From: Microbacterium sp. VKM Ac-2923
GTDB lineage: Bacteria > Actinomycetota > Actinomycetes > Actinomycetales > Microbacteriaceae
Assembly (NCBI RefSeq): GCF_022815605.1
Contig: NZ_JALGRP010000011.1
Coordinates: forward strand, 1-64,000
Length of the DNA: 64,000 nucleotides
Direction of reading: 5' to 3'
In this document: in pieces, positions 50,751 to 60,921 of the stretch
Numbering within the stretch: position 1 is the stretch's first letter
How the letters are laid out: every line of letters begins with the position of its first letter
Notes under the pieces: generated by a model
The model's input: the letters and a program-made list of their open reading frames with translations, nothing else
Database searches by the model: none
What the model was told of the DNA's origin: nothing
Program-made: the position numbers and the translations under genes

Positions 50751-51659
50751 ATGGCCACGACCGAGATCCGCCCCCGCACACCCGCGACGGGCAGCACCCG
50801 CGCCATCGTCGCCCCCGGCTACCGCGGACGGCCGCGGCCGAGCGGCGCCCTCCTGTGGGGACTCCCCAGCAAGATCTTCACGGGCGCCGTGGCGATCATC
50901 TTCCTCTACCCGCTGGTGTGGACCGGAGTGGCTTCCGTCAGCCCTCAGGCCGGCACGAACCAGGCCGAGGGGTGGGGCTTCGGCAACTACGAGAAGCTCG
51001 CGAACTTCCAATCGGGCATCTGGGTCTACCTCGGCAACTCGCTGTTCGTCTCGGTCCTCACGGTCGTGCTGACCCTGCTCATCTCGTTCCTCGGCGGCTA
51101 CGCCTTCGCGCGCTTCTCGTTCCCCGGCAAGAACCTGCTGTTCCTGTCGGTGCTGGCGATCCTGATGGTGCCGTACGCCACCCTGCTCATCCCGCTGTAC
51201 GTCATCCTCAACGCCGTCGGCCTGCAGAACTCCCTCGTGGGCGTCGCCCTCGTCCTCACGATGTTCCAGCTGCCCTTCTCGATGTTCATGATGCGCATCT
51301 CGTTCGAATCCGTCCCGCGCGAGCTCGACGAGGCCGCCCTCGTCGACGGCTGCACGAGCTTCTCGGCGCTCTGGCGCGTGCTCCTCCCGGCCGTGAAACC
51401 CGGCCTCATCACGGTGGGCCTCTTCGCGTTCCTCACCGCCTGGAACGACTTCATCGCCCCCCTCATCTTGATCAACGACCAGTCGCGGATCACCCTGCCG
51501 CTGGCCGTGGCGAACCTCCGCGGCCAGACCATGGGCGTCATCGACTACGGCGTGACCGAGGCCGGTGTCGTCGTGCTCGCGCTGCCCTGCATCGTCCTGT
51601 TCCTGATCCTCCAACGCCACTACGTGCGCGGCTTCATGTCCGGCGCCTTCAAGGGATGA
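50751..51659 (+). CDS. Sugar ABC transporter permease (MalG type, arabinoside locus)
   Basis: 302 aa. A basic N-terminus (to about residue 35) precedes six transmembrane helices. The EAA loop is ELDEAALVDGCTSFSALWRVLLPAVKPGLI and the end is LQRHYVRGFMSGAFKG, both standard for the family. ATG 50751 lies after GAGGAGGC. The following GH127 gene begins at or just after its stop, which ties uptake to intracellular hydrolysis. Confidence 0.93.
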   Translation: MATTEIRPRTPATGSTRAIVAPGYRGRPRPSGALLWGLPSKIFTGAVAIIFLYPLVWTGVASVSPQAGTNQAEGWGFGNYEKLANFQSGIWVYLGNSLFVSVLTVVLTLLISFLGGYAFARFSFPGKNLLFLSVLAILMVPYATLLIPLYVILNAVGLQNSLVGVALVLTMFQLPFSMFMMRISFESVPRELDEAALVDGCTSFSALWRVLLPAVKPGLITVGLFAFLTAWNDFIAPLILINDQSRITLPLAVANLRGQTMGVIDYGVTEAGVVVLALPCIVLFLILQRHYVRGFMSGAFKG

Positions 51660-51661
51660 CC

Positions 51662-53614
51662 ATGTCCACCACCCTTCCCACCCGTCCTCTCGACCACGCC
51701 ACGGCCCGCACCGTCGTCGCCCCCGTCGTCCCCTCGCGATCGCGGCTCCGGCCGCTCGGCCTCGGCGACGTCCGCATCGTCGGCGGCTTCTGGGGCGAGC
51801 GTCAAGCCGTGAACGCGGCGCACACCCTGTCCCACATCCTCAGCCGTCTCGAGTCCGAGGGCTGGCTGCCCAACTTCGATCGCGCCGCTGCCGGCACGCT
51901 GCCCGCCGGACGCCGCGGTCGGGAGTTCAGTGACTCCGAGGTGTACAAGTACCTCGAGGCCGCGGCGTGGGAGCTCGGCCGGCGCGACGACATCGACCTC
52001 GAGCGCACGTTCCGCGGCGTCGTCGATCGGGTCGCCGCGGCGCAGGAGGCCGACGGCTATCTCAACACCGAGTTCGGACGCGAGGGGCAGCAACCCCGCT
52101 GGTCCGATCTGGAATGGGGCCACGAGCTCTACTGCCTCGGCCATCTCTTCCAGGCGGCCGTGGCGCGCGAACGCACCCGACCCGGATCCGACGACGGCCT
52201 TCTGCTCGTCGCCCTCCGCGCGGCCGACCTCGTGTGCGAGGTCTTCGGGCCCGACGGCATCCCGGCCTTCTGCGGGCACCCGGAGATCGAGACCGCTCTC
52301 GCGGAGCTTGCGCGCGTGACGGGCGACGCCCGATACGCCGCCCAAGCCGCGCTGTTCGTGAACCGTCGCGGCCACGAGACGCTCGCCGACATCGAGTGGG
52401 GTCGCCGTTACTTCCAAGACGATGTCCCCGTCCGCGACGCCGAGGCACTGAGCGGTCACGCCGTGCGCGCCAACTACCTCGCCGCCGGAGCCGTCGACGT
52501 CGCCGTCGAGAGCGACGACGACGACCTGCTGGCGTCGCTGCGGGCGCAGTGGTCGCGGACGCGAGGTCGACGCACGTACATCACGGGCGGCCAGGGGTCG
52601 CACCACCAGGACGAGGCCTTCGGCGACGACTGGGAACTGCCGTCGGACCGTGCCTACTCCGAGACCTGCGCCGGGATCGCCTCGGTGATGTTCTCGTGGC
52701 GTCTCCTGCTCGCGGGCGGCGAGTCGGCCTACGCCGACCTCATCGAGCGCACGCTCTTCAACGTCGTCGCCACGTCACCCTCGGCCGACGGACGCAGCTT
52801 CTTCTACGCCAACACCCTGCACCAGCGCGTTCCAGGCGTCGTGCCCGATCCGGATGCCACCTCGCCGCGCGCCTCGTCATCGTTGCGCGCCCCGTGGTTC
52901 GAGGTGTCGTGCTGCCCGCCGAACGTGGCGCGCACGCTGGCCAGCCTCGACGCCTACGTCGCGACGGCCGACGCCGGCGGCATCCAGATCCACCAGTACG
53001 CACCGGCCGAGATCCGCACGACCCTCGACGACGGTCGCGAGGTGTCTCTCGACGTCGCGACGCGCTATCCCGACGAGGGCACCGTGCGCGTGACCGTCAT
53101 TCACAGCACGGAGGGCGCGTGGACGCTCTCGCTGCGGGTTCCGGAGTGGGCCGACGGTGCCCGCGTGCGGGTCGGCAGCGCCGACGTCGTGGGCGAGGCC
53201 CTGCCCGTCTCCCCCGGGTGGGCCGTCGTACGCCGCGAGTTCCGCGCGGGCGACGTCGTCGAACTGGAGCTCCCCATGGCCCCGCGCATCGTGGTTCCGG
53301 ACCCCCGCATCGACGCCATCCGCGGATGCGTGGCCGTTGAGCGAGGGCCCGAGGTGCTCGCCCTCGAGTCGGTCGATCTGGCGACGGCGGAGGATGTCGG
53401 AGAGGTCGTCCTGGATGTCACGGCACCTCCGGTCGAGGGGGATGGACGTGTCTGGGTGAGCATCGCGGATCGTGCGCCCGCCTCGGACGGGTGGCCGTTC
53501 GGCGCGGGTCCGCTCGACGCCGATGCCGAACCGACGCGGGTCGCCCTCGTGCCGTACCACGACTGGGGAAACCGCGGACCTTCGACGATGAGGGTGTGGA
53601 TGCCGACCACCTGA
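51662..53614 (+). CDS. Cytosolic beta-L-arabinofuranosidase, GH127 (HypBA1-like)
   Basis: 650 aa, close to the 658 aa of B. longum HypBA1, and without a signal peptide. The active-site set is Glu334-x-Cys336 (YSETCAGIASVMFSW) and Cys417-Cys418 (FEVSCCPPNVART), matching the Zn-coordinated nucleophilic cysteine arrangement of the family (the CC pair even falls at the same numbers as in HypBA1). Other blocks: FWGERQAVN, EVYKYLEAAAWELG, YLNTEFG and a beta-sandwich C-terminus. It would split imported beta-L-arabinobiose to arabinose. ATG 51662 follows AAGGGA; an ATG at 51656 overlapping the previous stop is an alternative. Confidence 0.93.
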   Translation: MSTTLPTRPLDHATARTVVAPVVPSRSRLRPLGLGDVRIVGGFWGERQAVNAAHTLSHILSRLESEGWLPNFDRAAAGTLPAGRRGREFSDSEVYKYLEAAAWELGRRDDIDLERTFRGVVDRVAAAQEADGYLNTEFGREGQQPRWSDLEWGHELYCLGHLFQAAVARERTRPGSDDGLLLVALRAADLVCEVFGPDGIPAFCGHPEIETALAELARVTGDARYAAQAALFVNRRGHETLADIEWGRRYFQDDVPVRDAEALSGHAVRANYLAAGAVDVAVESDDDDLLASLRAQWSRTRGRRTYITGGQGSHHQDEAFGDDWELPSDRAYSETCAGIASVMFSWRLLLAGGESAYADLIERTLFNVVATSPSADGRSFFYANTLHQRVPGVVPDPDATSPRASSSLRAPWFEVSCCPPNVARTLASLDAYVATADAGGIQIHQYAPAEIRTTLDDGREVSLDVATRYPDEGTVRVTVIHSTEGAWTLSLRVPEWADGARVRVGSADVVGEALPVSPGWAVVRREFRAGDVVELELPMAPRIVVPDPRIDAIRGCVAVERGPEVLALESVDLATAEDVGEVVLDVTAPPVEGDGRVWVSIADRAPASDGWPFGAGPLDADAEPTRVALVPYHDWGNRGPSTMRVWMPTT

Positions 53615-53642
53615 GTGCGGGGCCGGAGGGCCGCACCACCGG

Positions 53643-53672
53643 GCCGACGCCGCGCGCACGCGGGGCGTCGGC
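53643..53672 (+). terminator. Hairpin after the arabinoside ABC operon
   Basis: 9-bp arms GCCGACGCC / GGCGTCGGC, extendable inward, 29 bp past the GH127 stop. The following 130 bp contain degenerate copies of a CGGGGCGTCGGC-like unit and no gene. Confidence 0.5.
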
Positions 53673-53820
53673 TTCGTCGTTCCCGGAACCGCGAGCGGGG
53701 CGTCGGCACCGTCGCCGGGGAACGGCACGCGGGCGGCTTCGTCGTTTCGGGACGGCACGCGGGGCGTCGGCCCATCGGTGGGGAACGGCGAGCCGGGCGC
53801 CGACGGGCCCGGGCGACCGC

Positions 53821-55020
53821 TCAGCGCATCGGCAGCAGCCGCGTCGGGGACGGCGACTCGGTGCGGTGACGCACCCGCCCCGGGACGCCGGTGCGCGTGT
53901 CCAGCGGCAGCGAGACGATCTCGTGCGCCAGCTGCCCGGCCACCAGCAGCGTGTCGTCGACGACGACGTGGTGCCGCGGCCAGTGCGTTCCCGTCTCGGC
54001 GAGCGCGGTGAGCTGCAGGATCTCGCCCTCCCCGCGCACCGACAGCACCCCGACGGTGTCGCTGCCGCGCACACCCGCGTACAGCGTGGCGTTGTCGCGG
54101 CTCGCGCACAGCTCGGCGGCGGTGTCGGTGTCGAGGGTGCCGAGCAGCGGCTCACCGGATCGCACATGCCACCGTCCGGCGCGGTCGGGGGCGAGCGCGA
54201 AGACCTCGCAGCTGAGCTCGGTCACGACGTAGAGGTGCCCCGAGGGATGCCACAGCCCGTGGCGCGGTCCGCTCCCCTCGGGCAGCGCCACCTCCTGCAC
54301 GAGCCGCAGTCCGTCCGGCGCCGTGCGCCAGAACCGCACGAGGTCGTAACCCATGTCGGTCGTGGCGATCAGACCGTGCGGAAGGAAGACGGCCTGGTGC
54401 GCGCGCGAGACGCGGTCGCCGGCGGCGGCCTCCTCCGACTCGGCGTCGGTCTCGGGCACCTCGTCGTAGTCGGGGACGAGGTGCGAGAACTCCGCGCCCG
54501 CCGCCTCTCGCAGCGCACGGGCGGCGGCGGCGAGATCCGGGACGACGGCGCCCGACACCCGAGCTCCGGTGGAGAGGGTCTCCTCGTCTGGCGCTGCGCC
54601 GTAGGGGTCGGACGCCTCGGGTGCGATCACGGGCCGCGTGGGCCGACCGGCGACATCGAGCTCGATGCGCACGACCCGTCCGTCGCCCCAGCAGCTCGCC
54701 ACCAGGAACGTGGCATCCGGTGCCACGGCGACGTGGCACACCGCCGACCCGGCGTCGACGGGCGCCCCGACCGGGATGAGCCGCGTCTCTCCCGAGCGGC
54801 GGTACGCCTGCACGGTGCCATCGGCCTCGAGCGCCGCGTACAGCATGCCGTTGGTGGGGTGGGCGGCGATCCACGATGCGGAACCCGGCGCGGCGACGGC
54901 CGTGCCCACCATGCCGAGCGGGCCGCCCGCCGCCGGAGCGTCGGCCTCGCCCGCCTGCAGGATGCCGATCCCCTCCGCCGATCCGGTGTCGGGGGCGTAG
55001 GCGCCGACCCAGAACCGCAT
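53821..55020 (-). CDS. Lactonase-family beta-propeller protein (YbhE/Pgl-like)
   Basis: 399 aa. The protein starts [22 protein letters not shown] and repeats the propeller pattern of the 6-phosphogluconolactonase/YbhE family: ASWIAAHPTNGMLYAALE, CHVAVAPDATFLVASCWGDGRVVRIEL, HQAVFLPHGLIATTDMGYDLVRFW, PRHGLWHPSGHLYVVTELSCEVFAL, NATLYAGVRGSDTVGVL and WPRHHVVVDDTLLVAGQ. Some family members hydrolyse 6-phosphogluconolactone; others have unknown substrates. No signal is seen. Its ATG overlaps the purA stop (TGATG), so it is translated with purA, with no obvious pathway link. Confidence 0.82.
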   Translation of the reverse strand: MRFWVGAYAPDTGSAEGIGILQAGEADAPAAGGPLGMVGTAVAAPGSASWIAAHPTNGMLYAALEADGTVQAYRRSGETRLIPVGAPVDAGSAVCHVAVAPDATFLVASCWGDGRVVRIELDVAGRPTRPVIAPEASDPYGAAPDEETLSTGARVSGAVVPDLAAAARALREAAGAEFSHLVPDYDEVPETDAESEEAAAGDRVSRAHQAVFLPHGLIATTDMGYDLVRFWRTAPDGLRLVQEVALPEGSGPRHGLWHPSGHLYVVTELSCEVFALAPDRAGRWHVRSGEPLLGTLDTDTAAELCASRDNATLYAGVRGSDTVGVLSVRGEGEILQLTALAETGTHWPRHHVVVDDTLLVAGQLAHEIVSLPLDTRTGVPGRVRHRTESPSPTRLLPMR

Positions 55021-56306
55021 CAGTCGATGAGGTCGTGCCGCACGATGACCTGGTCGCGCGCGGGGCCGACGCCGATGACCGAGATGCGCGTGCCGCTCAT
55101 CTTCTCGAGCGCCAGGACGTACTCCTGCGCGGTCAGCGGCAGGTCGTCGAACGTGCGCGCCGAGGAGATGTCTTCGCTCCAGCCGGGGTAGTTCTCGTAG
55201 ATCGGCTTGGCGTGGTGGAAGTCGGTCTGGTTAACCGGCAGGTCGTCGTAGCGCACGCCGTCGACGTCGTAGGCGACGCACACGGGGATCTGCTCGAGCC
55301 CGCCCAAGATGTCGAGCTTGGTGAGCACCAGGTCGGTGATCCCGTTGATACGCGTGGCGTAGCGCGTGATGGGGGCGTCGTACCAGCCGACGCGACGCGG
55401 GCGGCCGGTGGTGGTGCCGAACTCGAAGCCGCGCGAGCGCAGCCAGTCGCCGCTCTCGTCGAACAGCTCGGTGGGGAAGGGACCCGAGCCGACGCGTGTC
55501 GTGTAGGCCTTGACGATCCCGACGATGCGGTCGAGGCGGTTGGGCCCGACCCCCGAGCCGGTCGAGGCGCCACCGGCGGTGGCCGACGACGACGTCACGA
55601 ACGGGTAAGTGCCGTGGTCGACGTCGAGCATGGTGGCCTGGCCGCCCTCGAAGACGACGACGTCACCGGCCTCGAGGGCGTCGTTGAGCAGCAGTGACGT
55701 GTCGGCGACCATCGGGCGGACGCGCTCGGCGTACGCGAGCAGGTCTTCGACGATCTCGTCGACCGTGATCGAGCGGCGGTTGAAGACCTTCACCAGCATG
55801 TGGTTCTTCTGGTCGAGGGCGCCCTCGACCTTCTGGCGCAGGATGTTCTCGTCGAAGAGGTCTTGCACGCGGATGCCGACGCGGTTGATCTTGTCGGCGT
55901 ACGCGGGGCCGATGCCGCGACCTGTCGTGCCGATCATGCGCTTGCCGAGGAAGCGCTCGGTGACCTTGTCGAGCGTGCGGTGGTACTGCGTGATGAGGTG
56001 CGCGTTGGCGCTGATCTTCAGGCGCGTGGTGTCGAGGCCACGGGCGTTGAGGGCCTCGAGCTCGTTGAAGAGCACCTCGAGGTCGACGACGACGCCGTTG
56101 CCGATCACGGGGGTCACCCCCGGAGACAGGATGCCGCTGGGCAGCAGGTGCAGCGCGTACTTCTCGTCGCCGATGACGACGGTGTGCCCGGCGTTGTTGC
56201 CGCCGTTGAACTTCACCACCCAGTCGGTGCGCTCACCGAGCAGATCGGTGGCCTTGCCCTTGCCCTCGTCGCCCCACTGGACGCCGACGATCACGATTCC
56301 GGGCAT
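55020..56306 (-). CDS. purA: Adenylosuccinate synthetase PurA
   Basis: 428 aa, standard length. It joins IMP and aspartate using GTP on the way to AMP. Signatures: [17 protein letters not shown] (catalytic Asp and P-loop), [12 protein letters not shown] with the catalytic His, [41 protein letters not shown] and [16 protein letters not shown] 56304-56306 has GAGGAGCACTC upstream and fits the conserved start; the in-frame ATG at 56402 would collide with the divergent promoter. purL lies elsewhere in the window, so purine genes are dispersed. Confidence 0.98.
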   Translation of the reverse strand: MPGIVIVGVQWGDEGKGKATDLLGERTDWVVKFNGGNNAGHTVVIGDEKYALHLLPSGILSPGVTPVIGNGVVVDLEVLFNELEALNARGLDTTRLKISANAHLITQYHRTLDKVTERFLGKRMIGTTGRGIGPAYADKINRVGIRVQDLFDENILRQKVEGALDQKNHMLVKVFNRRSITVDEIVEDLLAYAERVRPMVADTSLLLNDALEAGDVVVFEGGQATMLDVDHGTYPFVTSSSATAGGASTGSGVGPNRLDRIVGIVKAYTTRVGSGPFPTELFDESGDWLRSRGFEFGTTTGRPRRVGWYDAPITRYATRINGITDLVLTKLDILGGLEQIPVCVAYDVDGVRYDDLPVNQTDFHHAKPIYENYPGWSEDISSARTFDDLPLTAQEYVLALEKMSGTRISVIGVGPARDQVIVRHDLID

Positions 56307-56402
56307 GAGTGCTCCTCGCATGTTGTCCGGCGGTACACCCCATCCTATCGAGCGGGTCCGACACGGCCTCCCGCAACCCTCCCCGCGGTCCCCCTCGCTC
56401 AC

Positions 56403-56408
56403 TACCCT
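56403..56408 (+). promoter_or_regulatory. -10 hexamer TACCCT for a leaderless start
   Basis: TACCCT is followed by 6 nt and ATG 56415; no ribosome site is present. Confidence 0.5.
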
Positions 56409-56414
56409 GGCGCT

Positions 56415-57107
56415 ATGCAGCGTTCGAACGGGTGGGCCACGGGCTGGAGCATCGCGCGCATCGCGGCGGCGGCGATGATCGCGGTCGCCGTCATCGCCCA
56501 GTTCGCGTCATCGGTGGCGGGAGCCCTCGAGGCCGGACGGGACGTCACCACGGTCGTCGCGAACTTCTTCAGCTTCTTCACGATCCTCTCGAACGTCTCG
56601 GCCGCGGTGGTGCTGCTGATCGTGGGTCTGCGGTTCTTCGTGCGCGGACGCCGTCTCAGCCCCGAGCCCGTGGTGCTGGCCACCGCTCTCGCCTGGGTCA
56701 CCACGTACATGCTCGTCACCGGGGTGGTCTACAACCTGCTCCTGCGCGGCATCCCGCTGCAGCCCGAGACGGTGCCCTGGTCGAACGAGATCCTGCACGT
56801 CTGGGGACCCCTCTTCCTGCTGCTCGACCTCTTCCTCGCTCCCGGCCGACGGCGCCTGGGCTGGAGGGCGGCTCTGACGGCGGCGATCTTCCCCGTCGCC
56901 TGGATCGTGTACACGCTGCTGCGCGCCCCGCTGATAACGAACCCCAACACCGGGGCGCCGTACTGGTACCCCTACCCGTTCCTCGACCCGAACACCGGCG
57001 GGTGGGGCAGCGTGGTCGTGTACGTCATCGTGATCGCGGCGGTCATCGTGGCCTTCGCCGTCGGCGCCGTGGCGGTCGGCCGCTGGCGCGGCATCCGTTC
57101 GTCCTGA
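56415..57107 (+). CDS. Pr6Pr family membrane protein
   Basis: 230 aa with six predicted transmembrane helices. Family features are the [18 protein letters not shown] second helix, [38 protein letters not shown] and [14 protein letters not shown]...[18 protein letters not shown]. The Pr6Pr name denotes six-helix proteins without an established function. It is divergent from purA and has its own leaderless-type promoter. Confidence 0.88.
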   Translation: MQRSNGWATGWSIARIAAAAMIAVAVIAQFASSVAGALEAGRDVTTVVANFFSFFTILSNVSAAVVLLIVGLRFFVRGRRLSPEPVVLATALAWVTTYMLVTGVVYNLLLRGIPLQPETVPWSNEILHVWGPLFLLLDLFLAPGRRRLGWRAALTAAIFPVAWIVYTLLRAPLITNPNTGAPYWYPYPFLDPNTGGWGSVVVYVIVIAAVIVAFAVGAVAVGRWRGIRSS

Positions 57108-57112
57108 CGCGG

Positions 57113-57201
57113 TTCTCGCAGAAACGCGTCGTCCTCGCAGAAACGCGTCGTCCTCGCGGCAATCGCGTCGTCCTCGCAGCAATCGCAGCCGAAACTGCGA
57201 G
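57113..57201. repeat. Intergenic palindrome family A, copy 3, with 19-bp tandem repeats
   Basis: Two perfect copies and two variants of a 19-bp unit (CTCGCAGAAACGCGTCGTC) run from 57115, and a CTGCGAG arm (57195-57201) closes the palindrome. It begins 6 bp after the Pr6Pr stop. Confidence 0.75.
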
Positions 57202-57250
57202 TTCGACGCATTCCTCCGAGCGGGAGACGGATGCCGCACCCCGGGCGCTC

Positions 57251-57256
57251 TACCCT
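57251..57256 (+). promoter_or_regulatory. -10 hexamer TACCCT for a leaderless start
   Basis: TACCCT is followed by 7 nt and GTG 57264. Confidence 0.45.
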
Positions 57257-57263
57257 GGAGCGC

Positions 57264-57950
57264 GTGCGTACGCGACTGATGTCCGCGGCTCTGGCCGCCT
57301 CCGCCCTGCTCCTCCTCGCCGGATGCGCCGGTGGGACGACGACGGAGCCTGCCCCCGCGGCGAGCGCCGACGCGCCGAGCGAAGGCGCCGTCTCGGGCGA
57401 GTGCTCCTACCCCGCGTCGGGTCAGCCCGCCGTCGACGTCACTCCCCCTGCGGAGGGCACCGACCAGCCGACCGGCGAGGTGCAGGCGGTGCTGCAGACC
57501 TCCGCCGGCGACATCCCCCTGACGCTCGACGGCGAGCGCACCCCCTGCACGGTCGAGAGCTTCGTCTCGCTCGCGCAGCAGCAGTACTTCTCGAACACCG
57601 AATGCCACCGGCTCACGACGTCGGGCATTTTCGTGCTGCAGTGCGGCGACCCCACCGGCACCGGACGCGGGGGTCCCGGATACGTCTTCGCCAACGAGGT
57701 CGACGGGAGCGAGACCTACCCCGCCGGCACCGTCGCGATGGCCAACACGGGTCGCCCCGTGAGCAACGGTTCGCAGTTCTTCCTCGTCTACGCCGACTCG
57801 ACACTGCCCCCCAACTACACGGTCTTCGGCACGATGTCGCCCGAGGGTCTGGCGGTCGTGCAGTCCATCGCGGCGGCGGGCACCGCCGGCGGTGCATCCG
57901 ACGGCTCGCCTGCGAACCCGGTGACCATCAGCGGCGTCACCGTCGGCTGA
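57264..57950 (+). CDS. Cyclophilin-type peptidyl-prolyl isomerase, lipoprotein
   Basis: 228 aa. A short signal (MRTRLMSAALAASALLLLAGC) ends with lipobox LAGC, so the enzyme is tethered outside the membrane. After a Ser/Pro-rich linker the cyclophilin domain (about residues 75-228) contains GDIPLTLDGERTPCTVESFVSLAQQQYF, HRLTTSGIFVLQCGDPTGTGRGGPGYVF, AMANTGRPVSNGSQFFLVYAD and YTVFGTM. Residues for catalysis are partly changed (the usual FHR is CHR, QGGD is QCGD). It probably helps fold exported proteins. GTG 57264 fits the signal; an in-frame ATG at 57231 does not. Confidence 0.9.
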   Translation: MRTRLMSAALAASALLLLAGCAGGTTTEPAPAASADAPSEGAVSGECSYPASGQPAVDVTPPAEGTDQPTGEVQAVLQTSAGDIPLTLDGERTPCTVESFVSLAQQQYFSNTECHRLTTSGIFVLQCGDPTGTGRGGPGYVFANEVDGSETYPAGTVAMANTGRPVSNGSQFFLVYADSTLPPNYTVFGTMSPEGLAVVQSIAAAGTAGGASDGSPANPVTISGVTVG

Positions 57951-59474
<1,524 letters not shown>

Positions 59475-59484
59475 CCCGACCCTG

Positions 59485-59528
59485 CGAGAGAGCCCGCGGC
59501 GCCGCATCCGGCACCGCGGGCTCTCTCG
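59485..59528 (+). terminator. Terminator-like hairpin after argG
   Basis: Perfect 15-bp arms CGAGAGAGCCCGCGG / CCGCGGGCTCTCTCG with a 14-nt loop begin 11 bp past the argG stop. No T-run follows, as is common in high-GC actinobacteria. Confidence 0.7.
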
Positions 59529-59580
59529 CGTGTCGCCGCCGCGCGCGTTCCGCCGCCGCGCGCCTTCCGCCGCCGCGCGT

Positions 59581-59636
59581 GAGTCGCCAGATTTTGTCGC
59601 TTGTCGGAGCCCCGAAGCGACAATTCCTGGCGACTC
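59581..59636. repeat. Intergenic palindrome family B, copy 2
   Basis: 22-bp arms (left GAGTCGCCAGATTTTGTCGC, continuing TT; right ending GGCGACTC; three mismatches) flank a 12-bp centre. Related to 17670-17727. Confidence 0.75.
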
Positions 59637-59640
59637 GCGC

Positions 59641-59671
59641 GGGGGGGACGGGGGGGGGACGGGGGGACGGG
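59641..59671 (+). other. Run of four G-tracts upstream of the TetR operon
   Basis: G7, G9, G6 and G3 separated each time by AC. The pattern could form a G-quadruplex on the plus strand and ends just before the TetR promoter. Confidence 0.6.
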
Positions 59672-59684
59672 AGATGAATAAGTT

Positions 59685-59698
59685 GCACGCACGTGTGC
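59685..59698. promoter_or_regulatory. Operator-like palindrome upstream of tetR
   Basis: GCAC and GTGC arms flank a 6-bp centre, with a further ACAC/GTGT pair over the -10 box (59710-59719). It is a possible TetR autoregulatory site. Confidence 0.4.
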
Positions 59699-59708
59699 AG
59701 GTTAGGCG

Positions 59709-59714
59709 TACACT
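59709..59714 (+). promoter_or_regulatory. -10 hexamer TACACT for the tetR operon
   Basis: TACACT is followed by 8 nt and GTG 59723; probably leaderless. Confidence 0.45.
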
Positions 59715-59722
59715 CGTGTGAC

Positions 59723-60328
59723 GTGAGCACCCCTATCCGCCGCGACGCCGTCGAGAACCGCGCCGGCATCCTGACCGCGGCCACCGCCGCCATCGGCCAC
59801 GACCCCCGCGCCTCGATCGACACGATCGCCCGAGGCGCCGGGCTGTCGCGCCGCGCCCTCTACGGCCACTTCGACGACCGCAACGCCATCGTCCGCGAGG
59901 TCATCGCCGCGGGCGCCGCGCGCTTCAACGCGATCGCGGCCGGCATCGACGACGCCGACTCCCGCGTCGCGCTCGCTCGCCTGGCATCCGAGCTCTGGCG
60001 CGAAGCCGCGCACGTGCAGGCCGCCGCCGCTCTCGCCCTCGACGATGCCCACCTGGCCGAGACCTCCGCCGCCCTCGCCCCTCTCCGTCGTCGCATCGAT
60101 CAGATCGTGCGTCGGGGGCAGGAGGCCGGTGAGCTGCGCACCGACCTCCCCGCTCCGACGCTGTCCCGCCTCTTGGAGGAGACCGGCCGCACGGTCGTCG
60201 CGCGGGTGGATGCCGAGAGCTCCACGGCACGCGAGATCGCCGTGTGCGCGGTGCTCGGCATCGCGGGGCTGTCGTGGACCGAGGCGCGCGCGCTGCTCGT
60301 CCTGCACCCCGACCTGGAGATGTCGTGA
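59723..60328 (+). CDS. TetR family regulator
   Basis: 201 aa. The N-terminal helix-turn-helix region is RAGILTAATAAIGHDPRASIDTIARGAGLSRRALYGHFDDRNAIVREVI (about residues 13-61); the rest is a helical ligand/dimer domain. GTG 59723 fits; the ATG at 59693 would overlap the operator-like sequence. Its stop overlaps the next gene (GTGA), so it is co-transcribed with the degenerate ATPase and YhgE/Pip genes and most likely regulates them. Confidence 0.9.
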   Translation: MSTPIRRDAVENRAGILTAATAAIGHDPRASIDTIARGAGLSRRALYGHFDDRNAIVREVIAAGAARFNAIAAGIDDADSRVALARLASELWREAAHVQAAAALALDDAHLAETSAALAPLRRRIDQIVRRGQEAGELRTDLPAPTLSRLLEETGRTVVARVDAESSTAREIAVCAVLGIAGLSWTEARALLVLHPDLEMS

Positions 60329-60921
60329 AGATCGTCGTCGACGCCGTCGCAAAGGGGCGTAGCGCCCTGCCGGCGACCTCCACCGCCTTCGAGACCGGCC
60401 ACGCCAGCCTCGTCGTCACCGAGACCGAGCAGCGTCCCACCGTGCTGGGGCTGGTGGCATCCGGTCGCATGAAGGTCGACGCCGGCTCCGTCACGATCGA
60501 CGGGCGGGCGGATGCCGCGGGCCTCCGCCGACGCGTCGCGCTCGTCGACGCCCCCACCGTGTCCGAGCCGGAACCGAACGTCTCGGTCACAGGCGTCGTC
60601 GCCGAGGAGCTCATGTTCGCCGGTCACGCCCCCACCCCGTTCGCCGCCGCGCGATGGCTCGAGGGCATGGGCCTCGAGGCGATCGCCGGCCTTCCGATCG
60701 GCAACGTCGAGCCTGCGGCACGCATCCGGCTGCTGCTCGAGCTGGCCGCGCTGAGGAAGGACGTCGAGGGACTCGTCCTCGTCGCGCCCGACCGTCACGG
60801 CGGCGAGCCTCTCGCGTGGTGGCGGATCGCCCAGGAGTTCGCGGAGCGGGGCTACGCGGTCCTGGCCGTCGCGGGCCACGCCTCGCGCACCGCCATCGAC
60901 GCCGCGGAGGTCGCGCGATGA
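60325..60921 (+). CDS. Degenerate ABC-ATPase-like protein of the YhgE/Pip operon
   Basis: 198 aa. The order of strands and loops is that of an ABC nucleotide-binding domain, but the key motifs are eroded: the Walker A position reads TETEQRPTVLGLVASGRMK with no GxGK[ST], the signature position reads NVEPAARIRLLLELAALRKD, and Walker B reads GLVLVAPDRHGGEP where DEPDRH would be usual. A late AVAGHAS replaces the H-loop. It probably does not hydrolyse ATP. It overlaps both neighbours by 4 bp, so it is a dedicated partner, perhaps a structural or regulatory subunit of the membrane protein downstream. Confidence 0.65.
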   Translation: MKIVVDAVAKGRSALPATSTAFETGHASLVVTETEQRPTVLGLVASGRMKVDAGSVTIDGRADAAGLRRRVALVDAPTVSEPEPNVSVTGVVAEELMFAGHAPTPFAAARWLEGMGLEAIAGLPIGNVEPAARIRLLLELAALRKDVEGLVLVAPDRHGGEPLAWWRIAQEFAERGYAVLAVAGHASRTAIDAAEVAR

